Positions 29,620-41,600 of a stretch of 64,000 bases of DNA are shown piece after piece. Position 1 is the first letter of the stretch. Every line of letters starts with the position of its first letter. The DNA lies in the NCBI GenBank assembly GCA_036925085.1, contig JAUPFP010000044.1, positions 1,550,001 through 1,614,000 of the forward strand, given 5' to 3'. The translations under genes and the position numbers were made by a program. Below the pieces are notes generated by a model. It did no database searches. It saw only the letters and a list, made by a program, of their open reading frames with translations, and was not told where the DNA came from. The DNA is from Brachycybe producta. Taxonomy: Eukaryota > Arthropoda > Diplopoda > Playtdesmida > Andrognathidae.

Positions 29620-30522
29620 TTTAATGTGGTGATGGCTCAATAGATATTTAAATTTGATTTTGTCCCTCTCCGGACGGCGCAACTATAGTGGCTAATGCTA
29701 TGCTCCTCGTAAAATTTGAACGCGAAAACGTCGAGCAAACGTTATTTTAGAAACAATATTATGAAGAAATTCAAATTGTTTTCAAAACTAGAACGATAAA
29801 GGATTATGGTAAAAGTTTATTCATGGCACAATCTTAAAAACTAGTGGGGTAACCCGTCATAAATGACGGGAGCAAAATTCACAGGCAATTGTGCGCATGC
29901 GCGTCGTTTTTTCCTTTTTTTACTCCTTTCATTTCAATTTCAGTCACCCTCTCCCACTTTTCTCTCTCTCTCCCCCTTCTACACTTTCCAAACTTTTCCC
30001 CTCACCCCTCCCACTTTTCTCTCTCTCTCTCTCCCCCACTTCTACACTTTCCAAAGGAAGAGTTCAACATATAGTTGACCGTGAGAAAAAAAAAACGGTT
30101 CATTTATTCAAATTTATATAAATTCCGACGTGCTTCAATGGTTTTTGTTACTCCACACAGACCTGGGATATTATATATATAAAATAAACGTTTTATAGCA
30201 GTTTGAAAATGATCCGTTTTATGTTTCTTCTCATTGAAAAACTATTTTCGCTTTTTTCAAACTGTCATAAAAAGTTTATTTTGAAAGATATCATCATCAT
30301 GAAAAAACTTCTAGCATTATCACCAGTTATTCTAGTTTCTAAAACACTTTGCATCTTTTTTTCAAAATGTTCCTCCTGAAAAACATTCCCTTGAAAAACA
30401 TTAAATTTTCTCAAAACTGCAGGTTGGGGAAAGAGACCCTCCTATATAGAACATAATAGCCAGTGCAGTGGCATCATCCGGAGAAACAAAAACAAAATAA
30501 ATATCTATTCAGTCACCTTATT
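29620..30522. repeat. Family B fold-back element, split by an L element
   Basis: Left terminus TTAATGTGGTGATGGCTCAA and right terminus ATCTATTCAGTCACCTTATTAA. The left half runs to CACAATCTTAAAAA (29840), and the B sequence resumes near 30178 with ATAAACGTTTTATAGCAG. The interruption is element L (29841-30183). Confidence 0.7.
29841..30183 (+). mobile_element. Element L, short form, inserted in family B
   Basis: Starts CTAGTGGGGTAACCCGTCAT and continues into the perfect palindrome CCCGTCATAAATGACGGG. CACAGGCAATTGTG, GCATGCGCGTCG and a long pyrimidine tract follow. It ends with CACACAGACCTGG and a TA-rich run. Same order as the copy at 58913, but without the internal hairpin. Non-autonomous, with no coding capacity. 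Superfamily unknown: termini and TA-rich 3' end recall Helitron-like elements, but this is not established. Confidence 0.6.
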
Positions 30523-30528
30523 AATATT

Positions 30529-30935
30529 TTTTAGAGGCGAGACGAATCCGAATCCTAAAAGGTTCTCGAATCTCACGAATCTCGAATCCTTCATATAGGA
30601 ATCCTATATTATTCATTAAGAAGATACAAATAAATGAAATAATATTAAATATTAAATTATTAATAATAAAAAACAAGTTCGGGACTCAGGGTCGCCACAA
30701 GGTGATGATATTGGTGATCCAGGTACCACCGAAATTGCAATAATCGCCGTCTTTTTTTATTAGTGAACGCTTCTATTGGACGTCAAGGGAGTTAAAACGA
30801 AATTTTACCAAAGTTTTTAACAATTTTTTATTTAGGTTAGGATTCGAAAGACAAAAGAAGTGCGAAGATTCGAGTTTTCGAATCTCGAATATTTTTGAAG
30901 ATTCGGGGGATTTGAATGTCCCATCTCTAGTATTT
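30529..30935. repeat. Fold-back element N with GATTCG-rich arms
   Basis: Left: AGAGGCGAGACGAATCCGAA, then several CTCGAATC words. Right: GATTCGAGTTTTCGAATCTC and GAAGATTCGGGGGATTTG, then CCCATCTCTA. Arms are imperfect inverses. The middle (30680-30750) is less AT-rich and unidentified. Confidence 0.45.
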
Positions 30936-31165
30936 TTATATTGATATATTTGAAAATAAATCAAAAAATGTCGTTAGTTTAAATAGTTGGGTCATTTTTA
31001 AACTTGAGATAGGCCTATAAAGTTTATTTGAAAAGATATTAACATGAAAATACAATTGAGCTACCAAACCCTTCTAGTATCTAAAAACACTTCCAAAAGA
31101 TTCTCTTCATTTTGCTCGTGTGAGACACAAATAACCAGAGTTCGAAAGACGTTTACACAGCGCTT
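30925..31165. repeat. Family A copy
   Basis: Both inner arms are present: TATTGATATATTTGAAAATA, and AAAGATATTAACATGAAAAT with CCCTTCTAGTATCTAAAAAC. It ends with AATAACCAGAGTTCG. A (TA)n tract follows at 31387-31449. Confidence 0.6.
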
Positions 31166-31408
31166 ACATGTAACATCATAATTATTGAAGAAAACCAAAC
31201 TTCCGACTGTGGTTTTAACCGTTAATTCAGTCCAGACGGCTGATACAGATACGCAATCTAGTTAAAAAAGCAAACATAAAAACAAAAGTATCGAAATTAA
31301 TATTTTAAAATCATTTAATCTCTGTTAATTTCTTAATTTACAAAACTCCAAAACAATTTTTGTGCAGTATTCTCTCACACAAACATAAATATATATATTT
31401 TATATATA

Positions 31409-31452
<44 letters not shown>

Positions 31453-31782
31453 AATTATAACTCCATCTTCTTTCTTTCCCTCTTTCTTTGATGAGATTAC
31501 AAATGAAAATCAAAATTATAAAGCAAATTTGCAAAATGTTTTTTTTCTAAAATAAAAACCTCGACCAGGATAAACCAGGAAACTCAAGTTAACTATCACT
31601 GTACATTATTATTATTATTATTATATTATTATCATCCATAAAAATAAATTTCTAGTTATAAAAGTACAATGAGAAATGTGTATTCTTTCATGGTTATTTC
31701 AAAATGCTGTACTTAGCATAGAATGATAATGGATGCCGTTCAGTTCGTAAATGTGTTTTCGAAGCTGATCGAGAAACTTGCA

Positions 31783-32095
31783 AAGTATAGTTGGCCTCAC
31801 ACATCACTTCGTGATACTAGCCACTTTATGATACCATAAAAAGTCGTTGTCAGTATCAGATCGCTGATTACGTTGCAGGTGTTCAAACAAGCCACCGTTT
31901 TGCCAGTTCTACCACAGTAACAAGCGCTTGAGCCCTACCACAGGCAGCCACCACAGCCTTTTTTTTGGTTAGTGGCGATAAAGATCATACTAGTGGTTAG
32001 CACTGACTGCAGGCCATAGTTTTAATTGGCTTTCTTCACACACTTTGTGGAGCTACTTAGTGGCACCACGGAGTGGTCCATGTGAAACTAGTCTT
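31783..32095. repeat. Fold-back element related to family C
   Basis: Left: TTGGCCTCACACATCACTTC, GTGATACTAGCCACTTTATG. Right: CACACTTTGTGGAGC, AGTGGCACCACGGAGTGG, TCCATGTGAAACTAG. Short AGCCAC / GTGGCT-type words recur in both arms. Arm identity is modest. Confidence 0.45.
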
Positions 32096-32202
32096 TCGTG
32101 TCATAAATAGGCCAATAGTTTTATACCGAAAATATCCAAAGTTAAAATATTTTATGTAAAATTACCAAAATAAAATTTATGTAACGTTTTATTTTACATT
32201 TA

Positions 32203-32522
32203 TAAACAGCTGATTTTCGAATTTTCGATTATTCTGTATTTCCGAAGTAAAATTAAGATAAAACTTTTTAGAAACTAGAACGGCAGCTCAATCACTTAAT
32301 GATATCAACATGACAATTCTCTTAAAAATAAACTTTTCATAGACTGCTATAAGCGTCGAGTGACATAAAAAGCTTATTTTGAAAGATGTTAACATGAAAA
32401 TACCCAATAACCTTAAGTGATTCAGCTACCCTTCTAGTTTCTAAAACACATTCAAGTTTCTCTTAATTTTTCTGATCTGAAAGACAGAATAATCAAGTGT
32501 TGTACTTTTAAAACCACCTTAG
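32203..32522. repeat. Family A copy
   Basis: From AAACAGCTGATTTTCG through TAGAAACTAGAACGGCAGCT and a diverged centre to CAGCTACCCTTCTAGTTTCT, ending ACTTTTAAAACCACCTTAGTTAA. The right terminus is intact. Followed by (CT)n at about 32618-32645. Confidence 0.7.
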
Positions 32523-32645
32523 TTAATAACATTATAAGACAGCAAGCTCTTCGAGCAGCTTCAAAAGAGCTTCGAAATTGAACGCATCCGATATTATCCA
32601 GCCCCTGTGAACATGTTCTCTCTCTCTCACTCTCTCTCTCTCTCT

Positions 32646-34374
32646 GAATAAACCTCAATTGGTAACAATATTTGTGAAACGTAAATAATTAAAAACAAAA
32701 CCTAAAAAGAAAACAAATTTGCTGCATAGATTAAAAAACAATGGTGTAAATAAGGTTAATTACAAACTAAAACACACCTGTGATATAAAAACCCATACAT
32801 AGTACTAAAAAGCATTTACACAAAATTAATTAATAATTTATAATGATGCTCCTTCTTTCTGAAAAAATTGAAAAATGACGTGAAATTTGCAAAACTTTGT
32901 AATTGGGCGAGATTCAAAAGCAAAATTTGGTGCAAATTTTTTTGTTTGCAAACACAAATAGAAATAAATATTGAGATGTTATTTAAATAAAATCCATCAG
33001 GTTAAAAAAAATTATAAATTTCTAGCATTTGATTAGAAACAAGAAAAAAAACAAAAAACTGACTGAATTTAAATCTAATAGATATGGAAAAATAAATAAA
33101 TAACCAAAATGCAATTAAAATCTTTTTTTTTTGTACTTCACAGGTAAATTTTATCGATTTCTGTTAATATTTCCTAGAAATCTTTTTTTTTTTAAATCAA
33201 AAAGTTACATGTATTTTTAGAATTAATTCATGCAAAAATTTGTCAATTCTGTCTAAATAATTTTGCTTTAATTATTTGTTGAAATTGATATTCAAAAATT
33301 TAATTTTTTTCATCAACTCGAAATGTGTATGCCAAGATTGTTTGTCACATATGACAATAAATTTCTACAAATTACCAAACTAAATATCAGTTTAGTGATT
33401 TTCAAGCTCTTTTTAAATGGTTCTGAGTTGATAAAAAAAATTGCGAATTTTCTTAAAAATGATTAAAAGTTAAATTCGTTAAGAAAAAAATTGACAATTT
33501 TGTTTACATAAATATGTGCTAAAATATATGTAAATTTTTATTTCAATAAAGATTTCCCATGAGATATTGACAGAAAATTGATGAAATTTAGCTATAACGT
33601 GGTTGTATGAGATTACTTCTTTCTCCTCCATCTTCTCCTTCGCCTTTCAAGTAATATCTGGTCTCAATTTTATGAATAAAACATATTTAGTGTCTGAATA
33701 GACTTACTATTACATTTAATTCTGGGTTTCTTAACCAGTGGAAAGTACACGCCTCTCCAGTGAAAGTGTTGACTGCATCTTGAAGATGGCCTCGTAAAGA
33801 AAAATATGAAAACTTTCATAAAAAATGAAAATATTTTTTAAAAAAATTGCAATAAAATTATATCGAATTAAATTATATTATAAAGCAACGACCAATGCAA
33901 AACATTTATGGAAACAATAAGGTGTAGACAACTAAAGGCGTGTTTTCTTCTTCTTCTGCACTTGTGACAAAACAATTGGTGACAACTATGAAGAGCCATG
34001 CATGGCGAAATTTCTCGAATATCCAATCCTATATCTCTGTAATTCAATATTGCATATCTATTAATTGAATTATGGAATAAAATGGATATCCATAATTTAG
34101 ACATTTTGACATGAACGGCCCTCCATAGTGGTTCGACCACAAGTGCAGAAAAAAAACAAGAATTATGATCACTCTAAAGGTAAATATGAAGTTGAGATAG
34201 TTAAGAACCACTGATTTAAGTGATAAGTACACAAATGATGGTATTTATTTTCCATTTTAAAAATAATAATAAAGACAAACAAAGAATGTCTATTTCGGCA
34301 TCTCGAACATCTTCGAGGCGTCGGTCAATCAACGATAGTCGTGATCGTAAGGTACCACCGATAGTCCATACTCA
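32646..34374. other. AT-rich intergenic DNA, no gene seen
   Basis: No recognisable coding, RNA gene or repeat family; only A/T-rich low-complexity stretches. Confidence 0.5.
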
Positions 34375-34660
34375 ATAGTAACTTAAGATCTTGTTCCACT
34401 TGGTTAATAGTCACTACAAAATAGTCAAGATTATTAAAGACTAGTGGTCAGTTTACGAAAGACGTATATATTAAACGTCTAACTAGTCTCTTGTTGTGAT
34501 TGGTCGCAGTAGACTAGTAACTCAAAAGTAGGCTAGAGAGTTTAGGTAACCAACTAGTCACATAAGGACAAGACTTGAATAAAACTAGTCATGTGTGACT
34601 GTTTTGCAGTGATTGATAACCAAATGGAACCAGACCTTAAATGTCTAAACCGGTTCGAGA
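34375..34660. repeat. Fold-back element K
   Basis: Left arm: AGATCTTGTTCCACTTGGTT, AATAGTCACTACAAAATAGTC. Right arm is inverse: GACTGTTTTGCAGTGATTGA, TAACCAAATGGAACCAGACC. Between the arms lie many ACTAGT words (AAAGACTAGTGG, CTAACTAGTCTC, AACTAGTCAC). No coding capacity. Single copy in the window. Confidence 0.55.
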
Positions 34661-34973
34661 TGTTGTTCGGCGACACTACGAGTTCTGTCGTGGTCACCAG
34701 TGTCGGTCAGCGCATCAGACTGGTCAGTCATTGTGTCTCCATAATGCTTTAAGTCATTTTGTATTTCGATGTTCGAGATTCAGCCTGAACAAAAATTATA
34801 CATTTGTCTTTAATTATTAGATTTTAAAAGAAAATGAAGATTTCATTATTTTATTATAATCAATGTTATTGTCTGTACTGATTTTAAGTATTGCTGCAAT
34901 AATGGAGAAGAAAAACAAAAATAAATGTTTCAGAATTGAGCAAGATATGTACATAGAGGTAGCTCAACTAGAC

Positions 34974-35222
34974 CCATGGCACATCGGCGACTTTTGAAAG
35001 ACTTCTTGGTAACAAAAAGAATTCTAAGGTCACGAGGATGTCGTCGTAATGTATTTTCTATGGAAAGACACCAACTTTGGCAAACAGGTCACTTTTAACT
35101 AGTCGAAAAGGTTGACGTCTTTATATAAAAAATATTTTGCGACGACAGTCCAACGACTTTCGACTTCTTTTTTTGTTTCCGAAAAGTCTTTCAAAAGTCT
35201 CCTGTGTGTTCCAATCCTAAGA
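34974..35222. repeat. Family C-type fold-back element
   Basis: Left: CCCATGGCACATCGGCGACT, TTTGAAAGAC. Right: GTCTTTCAAAAGTCTCCTGT, GTGTTCCAATCC. Centre has ATGTATTTTCTATGGAAAGA, also seen in the copies at 16872 and, inverted, 47785. Confidence 0.65.
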
Positions 35223-35584
35223 GCTCTCTGCCTAGGGAGCATTTCATGCCATAGATGGCGCCATTTATACTTAAAGCTAAATTTCTTTTCGGTTTTAGCC
35301 ACAATTCAAGACATATAAAACGTATAAAACTTGTTAGAGGTTATGACTCAAAGAAAAACAAAAAATAAAATTGAAGAGAGGCTAAAAAATTAAAAGCTCA
35401 CTCATCCAAAACGCTTTCTTTTGACATGGAGTTGAGCTACCGCTATGTATATATCTTGGATTTGAAATATTATTTTTATTTAAAAAAAAAAACTAAATTA
35501 ACCGCAGTTGTTAATTAACTAAAATTAAACCTCGGAACATAAAAATCCTGGCTCTAATATTCCGAATAATAAATCTTTTAATAT

Positions 35585-35590
35585 TTTATT
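35585..35590 (-). terminator. Poly(A) signal of GLCE
   Basis: AATAAA on the minus strand, 40 nt downstream of the TGA stop at 35630-35632. Confidence 0.5.
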
Positions 35591-35629
35591 CCCTTCTTAA
35601 AGAGAGAGACAAAAGAAACTTTTATAACT

Positions 35630-38600
35630 TCAATTATGAGGAGCCCTTTTTCCCTTCATGTATTCGATCCACCTTTTCGACGTACTCCGAAAAATGGGTT
35701 CATCGTCGATGGTGGACAACAGCAACAACTGCCCGATGTGTAACGAGTGATAGTCCCATCGAGCCACGTTCGGCGTTATTCCAACCGTGAAATGCCTCAA
35801 ATCGTAAAAAGAACCAGTTCCCGAGTCATAAAAGGGTAAAAGAATCTTAAGGCTCTTCATACCCTCCTCATAGAGGAGAGCAATCTTACGACCACGGTCG
35901 TCATCGTCCGCAAAAGACGATTTCAGATCGTACAGACCGATTAACGAGTATATGAATCCGTTCAGTACGAACGAACCTGGAACCGTGGGATACTCTTCGT
36001 ACCACACGTATTTGTCCATAAACCGGGCCACAACTCCTCTGTCTTCGCTATTGACCGTAAAAAGTTTTGCCGCTCGTAAAGCCGCTTCGAGAAACCGTTC
36101 TTCTCCGGTCTCGTGATACGCTCTGGTCAAGACGGACATCGCTTGACCCTGAGCCATTGCACTGTACCAACCGGGAGCTAACGTTTGCATCCCGGGTGAA
36201 TTAAACTTCCGTTCGACCGGAACAGACCAACCACCGTTATTGTCCTGCTCTTTTAAAAGCCACTCTGCCGCATCCAGAAAGTGCGTCACGTGTTCCGAAG
36301 TTGATAACGTTAAGTTGTCTATGGAACCTTCGCCTCTTAGAACGACACCCAAGAGTCTTAACTTTAACTGAGACTTTGATTTATTCGTATTGGTCAGTTT
36401 CGAGAGGACGATGCCTTTGAAGAGATCTACGGCAATGTCTCTCGTGAGACGACCCCATTTGTTACGAGATCCCATCCCGTAATAGATATGGTTACCTTCC
36501 GTTGATATGTACACTTGGTTACAAACGTAATGAATGTAATAGCGTTCGCGATGATCGCGATCTTCGACTATTATCGTCAAACTACCTTTTTTAGATTTCA
36601 GTTTTAGATTCATGTTTAACACGAAATAGTTGGTCTGATCCATCGGAAGCGATATTCCAGGATCTTGTAAAGAATCTTATTTGAAAAAAAAAGTGAAGAA
36701 AAAAAATTAAAATAAATTAATAATTAATAATTTATAAGCAGTCATTGTAAAATATGCAAATAAGAAGCAACATTCAGAAAAAAGAAAAATCGATTGCGTT
36801 TTTAGAAACTAGAAGAGTAATTGAATTAATTTCGAAAGATTTCGATGATATTTCATGTTAAAATGTTTGTTAAAATATGACGTTTTGAAAATCATCAGAA
36901 TTTTTTTTCCAGTCTTTAACCCAAATTTGATGTAAAAAACGAAATTTAAAGATGCCATAAAAATGTATTTTTTAAGGAAATCAACACAAAAATCCACTTA
37001 CATAAAGCTGGGTATTCATCAAAAGAGCGAGAACGAGCAAACATGTGCTCGTGTTCCCTTGAAATGCTCACCTTCAATCCATGCTGGAGCGAATGTGTTC
37101 TTGTTCGCATCGTTTACAGCGAGCACTTGAACCGCACGTGCTGCAGCACCACAGGAATTTCAACAATACAATAATCACCGTCCACACTAAACAAATCTTT
37201 TATTTGTTGTTCCGCCATCCACCCGATCTTTCTTGAACACGAACATGCGAATGCTCACTCGCTGTTGTTCGCTCTTTTTGGTGAATACCCATAGATTCAG
37301 CTACTCTTCAAGTTCTTAAACTGCTTTTTAAAAGTGTAAAAACGTTACTTGAACTCTCGTTATTCTCTGTCTTTCAGAAGCAAAATTATGAGAAACTTGA
37401 AAGTGTTTTAGAAACTAGACAGGCAGCTCAATCACTTAAGAGTATTTTCATGTTGATATAGTTCAAAATAAACTTTTTATGTCAGTTTGAAAATGAGCCA
37501 ACTTTAAGCCAAAGATATTTTTAATTTTTTGTCTATAAAAAAATTTATTTTGAAAGATTTACCCTTCTAGTTTCTTACAACAAGTTCAAGTTTCTCTTAA
37601 TTTTTCTCCTGAAAGACAGAATAACTAGAGTTAAAGGGGGAGAGGGGCGATCACACTTTAAAACGTTTAGTATCTTAATAAGTATTAAGAATATACTTAA
37701 CCATTCGTTAACGATTCTAACTAACCTGTGGTTTTGAAATGCATGACGTTATTTCGAACTTCGTCGTCCCATTCTCGTTTGACGAAACCATCCGGTGTTG
37801 ACCAAGTTGCTTTACGATCGTGACCATCTTCGTATACTGTCATTCTGGGCCCAGATTCCGTCTTGTTCTTACTAAAATGGCTCAATGCAAACTGAGCTAT
37901 TTGGATGGGATACAAGTAACCTCGTACATCCCACTGACTGGACACTGGAACGCCTGCATTAACATAATACGATTCATCTTATTAAATTGAATATGATTTA
38001 TCTTTATTATATTAACAGATAATTTTAATCATCAAATCTTATTTGTCTATATGTTACTGTCAATCTGCGGAATCAGGCAATCTGCATAACAACCAACCTG
38101 ATAGTGAATCTACAAAATTTAATACCTAAAATGTATTAAATGTTGCAGATTCACTAGCAGATTGGTTGTTTTGCAGATTGCCTAGGTAATTTGCAGATTG
38201 ACTGATGAAAATTTGAACATTTTGAAAATTTCAACTGTAGGAATAATAGAAGAAACGTGGTTCCCCCATCTATTCACTATCATAGGCAAGGGCCACGTTT
38301 ATTCTATTTTTTCAACAATTGAAAAATGTTCAAAAAGTTCAAATTTTCACCCCAGAGGAAACAAGGCCTTACCGGTATTTGTATTTTCTGCTAAAAGTGA
38401 CATTTTAAAATAAAAGATATATTTGGACACTGGCTTCTAATTGGTTTGTTGTGTGGTTCGACGTTGAAAAGGGCGGAGCATGTGACGTCAGACTACATAA
38501 CCAACCAATTAGAAGTTGCCGGTCGTCATAAAAAGGGCGGAGCCAACTTCTGTTTGTCCCGATTTCTAATTGTCTGTGACACTGGCCAGTCAAGTAAATT

Positions 38601-41600
38601 TCGAGACTAGAAAAACGGCCCCTCTCTCATGAAATCAAAATAATATATACAACTTTAAAAAAAGAGGATTGCACAAACAACCTCATTTCTTTATATCTAA
38701 TAATAACAAAAAACATATTCAGCCAAGTAGAGAAATAGAATAAAAATAACAATTCTTTTTCGCCAAAATGAAAATGACAAAAAGAAAATCTAAAAAAAAA
38801 ATCAAAATGCGAATAAAAATGTTGGCACAAAAGGTCTCCACAGCAGGAAACCCATCTCAAAGAATGACAATCTTTAGCACAAAAAAGGAGTAAAAGAAAG
38901 TCAGACTAAAGTGCTAAAATTGGAATCTTTTTTTCTTCTTCTTGGTCTGTGTATTTTTTTTTTTTTAAAAACACATTCTACTTTGATATTTTACAAGATT
39001 AGAATACAAATACTAAGAGAGATCGTTTGCAATCAACTGAAATTTGAATGTTTTATACAAGTTTTTGTCGTTTTCGTGCTCTGAAAACGTTAGAAATTCA
39101 ATAAGAAAAGACCGCACTTTGAAATTTATTCAGGATGTCCACCAACCAAATCATATTTTATTCAACAAGGGACAAAACAGATCTGATGAAAACCAAAAGG
39201 AAAATATCTTTAAGATGTGCTTTTAAAGTGTAAACGAGGCCTATTCAAACTCATGATTATTCTGTCTTTCAGAAATCGAGTAACTTGAATATGTTTCAGA
39301 AACTAGAAGGGTAGCTCAACCACTCCAAGGGAATTTTAAATGTTAAAATCTTTTAAAATAAGCTTTTTATGTCAGTTTGAAAATGATACAACTTTAAACA
39401 GATATTTTTTTTTTAATTTTTGTTTCTAAAAAAGTTTATTTTGAAAGATATCAACCATTAAAATACTATTAAGATGGTTTACAAACAGCAAAATTAAAGA
39501 GAAATTACTTAAATTAGAAAGTGTTTTAGAAACTAGAATGGTAGCTCAAATCAACTATTTTTTACGTTGATATCTTTCAAAATAAAACTTCTTTATAGAT
39601 AAAAATCATTACATATCGTTGCGCCATAATTAAATTCACTTGAAAAGTTAATTATGAAAGTAATCAACATGAAATTACCTTTCTAGTTTCTAAAACACAT
39701 TAATGTTTCTCTATATTTTGCACGTGAAAGACAGAATAATCAAGAGTTCTCATGACGTTCACACTTTAAAACCACATTAAATGACTCAACTGCCGTTCTA
39801 GTTTCTAACACACAATCAATTTCTACTTAAGTGTTGCTTCTGAAATGCCGAATTAAACAGATTTCGAAAGTCAGCTTTTCATAAAACATCTTTTTTTTTT
39901 TTTTTCATTTTAAGCCTCTTTCTTTTTCTATATCTAATTTTCTCAAGAATTCATTAAAATTTATGAAGTTCAAAATGACTATTTGGTCGCAAATTACAAT
40001 GACAAAAAAACCAGCCTGAACAAAAAAAAATTAGCTACAAGCCAACACTGAAATTCCCATTGGAACAAACCAAAATCGATAAAAAAAAAATTTCGTTCCA
40101 ATTGTAATGGAGAAGAGAATAAGAAGAACTGTAGATAGAAATAAAACAGTGTTGTTAAGAAGTAAGATTGCCAATGATTAAACATTAGAATATTATGCAA
40201 ATGTGCTGAATAACTAAAGAAAAATCCCGAGTTGAGTTGATGATTGCACACAAAATGCATTTTGTCAAATCAAAAAAAAAAAAAATAGCTTGTAAAGACT
40301 AGAAAAAAACGATTCACACATAAAGAGAACCCTATTTTTTTGTTTCTAGAGGAAGACTTTAAATAAAAGATTTGAAAACCTCAAGAAAAAGTCTCTCAAC
40401 ATTTAACCTGTAGTCATTTCAAAGGATTTAAGATAATTACAAAAGAAAAGTAACGGAAATAAAACTCCTTCAGGAACAACATTAAAATATGCATTCGGAA
40501 ACAAAAGCCTATTTCTATAAGTGACTGTGATCCATCTTCTTACACAATTCTTAACGTGGCTGAATAGATATTTATTTTATGTTTTTTTTTGTCCTCCCGG
40601 CTCACAAGGCCCACCACATTTATTAAAGAAACTTAAGCAAATGAACTTCAATCCATCCTGAACCCTCTTGGATCGGGACTCCAAATTAAAAGTTCTTAAA
40701 AGATGATTTCAAAAATGCTGAGAAAATATAAATATTACAAATTTACATTTCATAATAAAAAAATTATTTTTAATCAATGTAAAAAATATTAAAATTATAA
40801 AAGAGCTAGACATTTGAAACTTCAGTTGATTGTTAAAAACATTAAAATGCAATTTATTAGGGATCAGATATTTATGCAATATCAAGCAAACGATTCTCAA
40901 TCTGTGGCCCAAGTGCCGATTGGAAAGTAACAAACCCGTTTAAATCGACCACAGTTATTATTTCTTTAATCAAAAACACTGATTAGAGGCTAGAACTCTT
41001 ATTGATAAGTTGATAACTAACACTAACCAGACATCTAGCCGCTAATCAGCCTTTTTGATTAGAAAAGCCTAATTGCAGTTCCTCCAATGATGGTGAGTAC
41101 TTCAAAATTGGCACTTAAAATTGGCACTCGTGCTTTATATTACGAATTAATATAACTGAACTTTAAAAACTGAACTTTAAATTGTACTTTTTTTCTGATG
41201 AAAACGATTTTTAACCTCAGTTTTTTTTTTTAAAAAAAATCAATAACTTTTTTAATTTACTACTAATTAATTTCCTTTTTTTGTTTAACTATAATTTGAT
41301 ATATTTATTATCAACCAACCTGATTCAGTTTTAAACGTGTAGCTTCTATAGTTTCTAAGATATTAAATTTTAAACAACAAACTACATCCACAACCTATAA
41401 GTAGAATTTGCTAATAAAAAAGTGAGGCATTTTGTTTTTGAGACACACTGTAATAGTTATATGAAATTCAGTGATTTGCAAGCTCACATATAATATATAT
41501 ATTGATAATAAAAACGTGATAATATATTATTTGATAGAAAGAATTTTCGCTTACAAGATTTTTTCATTTGAAATTTTTTTTTTTCATTTTGTGTGTTGCT

